33,450 bases of DNA from Bacteroidota bacterium (GTDB lineage Bacteria > Bacteroidota > Bacteroidia > Chitinophagales > Chitinophagaceae), in contig JAKQJG010000239.1 of the NCBI GenBank assembly GCA_029561305.1, positions 1 through 33,450 on the forward strand, read 5' to 3'. Within the stretch, counting starts at the first letter, position 1; each line of letters opens with the position of its first letter. The translations under genes were made by a program, and so were the position numbers. The notes beneath the pieces are model-generated. The model ran no database searches. It was given only the letters and a program-made list of their open reading frames with translations, and had not been told where the DNA came from. Below, in pieces: positions 33,296 to 33,450 of the stretch.

Positions 33296-33450
33296 ATGAA
33301 AAATATTTCATGTGTAATTCTGTTTACCCTTATCTTAATGGTTAACAGCAAAGTATGGGCGCAGGATAACACTGAACTTGATACAATAGAAAAACAACAA
33401 TTGGATTTTTCACTTTGTTTGTTACAGTCAGTTTATGAAGTGTTGGATAA
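33296..33450 (+). CDS. N-terminus of a secreted protein, cut off by window edge
   Basis: ATG 33296 opens 51 codons to the window end. Residues 1-23 form a signal peptide (MKNISCVILFTLILMVNSKVWAQ), followed by the polar 'DNTELDTIEKQQLDFSL'. Too little is present to name the family. It begins 18 nt after the fragment at 33278, in the same AT-rich accessory stretch, and so may belong with the secreted paralogues. Confidence 0.65.
   Translation, partial: MKNISCVILFTLILMVNSKVWAQDNTELDTIEKQQLDFSLCLLQSVYEVLD

Overview
The window reads as chromosomal DNA of a member of the Bacteroidota, most likely a Chitinophagaceae-like soil or freshwater bacterium. The evidence is a SusC-type TonB-dependent receptor, a gliding/T9SS C-terminal sorting domain (CHU_C type), a PorE-like OmpA-family protein, a DUF1501/DUF1800 pair, a DUF4105 (Lnb_N) protein, Bacteroidota-style -7 boxes (TAnnTTTG), little sign of Shine-Dalgarno sites, and signal peptides ending in a Q after the Ala-rich cleavage region. 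This placement is inferred from gene content only.

Layout. 1-1730 (-): the N-terminal 576 codons of a SusC/RagA receptor that runs off the left edge. 1851-4916 (-): a two-gene outer-membrane unit, a PorV/PorQ-like barrel followed by a barrel protein with ComEA-like helix-hairpin-helix repeats. 5220-8874 (+): folD, queE and a PorE-like TPR/propeller/OmpA protein. 8936-9178 (-): a small orphan. 9331-10431 (+): dprA, whose stop overlaps that of a DUF1501 gene (-). A 433-bp repeat-filled spacer follows, then a DUF1800 gene (-) divergent from guaB (+). 15918-24695 (+): a DUF4105 membrane protein, an alpha/beta hydrolase, a 1114-residue T9SS cargo, a decayed small membrane gene, an M3 peptidase, a strong terminator, and a YgjV-like/GNAT-like fusion. 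24736-27533 (-): a Gfo/Idh/MocA oxidoreductase, an M20 amidohydrolase and a SPOR-like protein. 27891-29750 (+): two rRNA-type pseudouridine synthases.

29751 to the end is visibly more AT-rich and looks accessory. It holds a secreted EF-hand-loop protein, a hairpin repeat element, a broken gene whose C-terminal half carries an exact JAMM/MPN+ metalloprotease signature (HxH-x7-SxxD), two tandem 162-residue secreted paralogues (about 66% identical), a C-terminal gene fragment, and the start of another secreted protein. This is the most novel part: it resembles a decaying effector locus with duplicated partner genes. No toxin or immunity activity can be shown from sequence alone.

A second theme is intergenic repeats of short words: TTTAGG arrays, GTTTCTTGTTACTCG/complement arrays, CACGAAT words, and GC-rich hairpins. 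Some run into coding starts or signal-peptide codons. Several genes (folD, guaB, the T9SS cargo) have a -7-like box only 3-6 nt before the ATG, suggesting nearly leaderless mRNAs. No rRNA, tRNA, CRISPR array, complete insertion sequence or phage module was seen.
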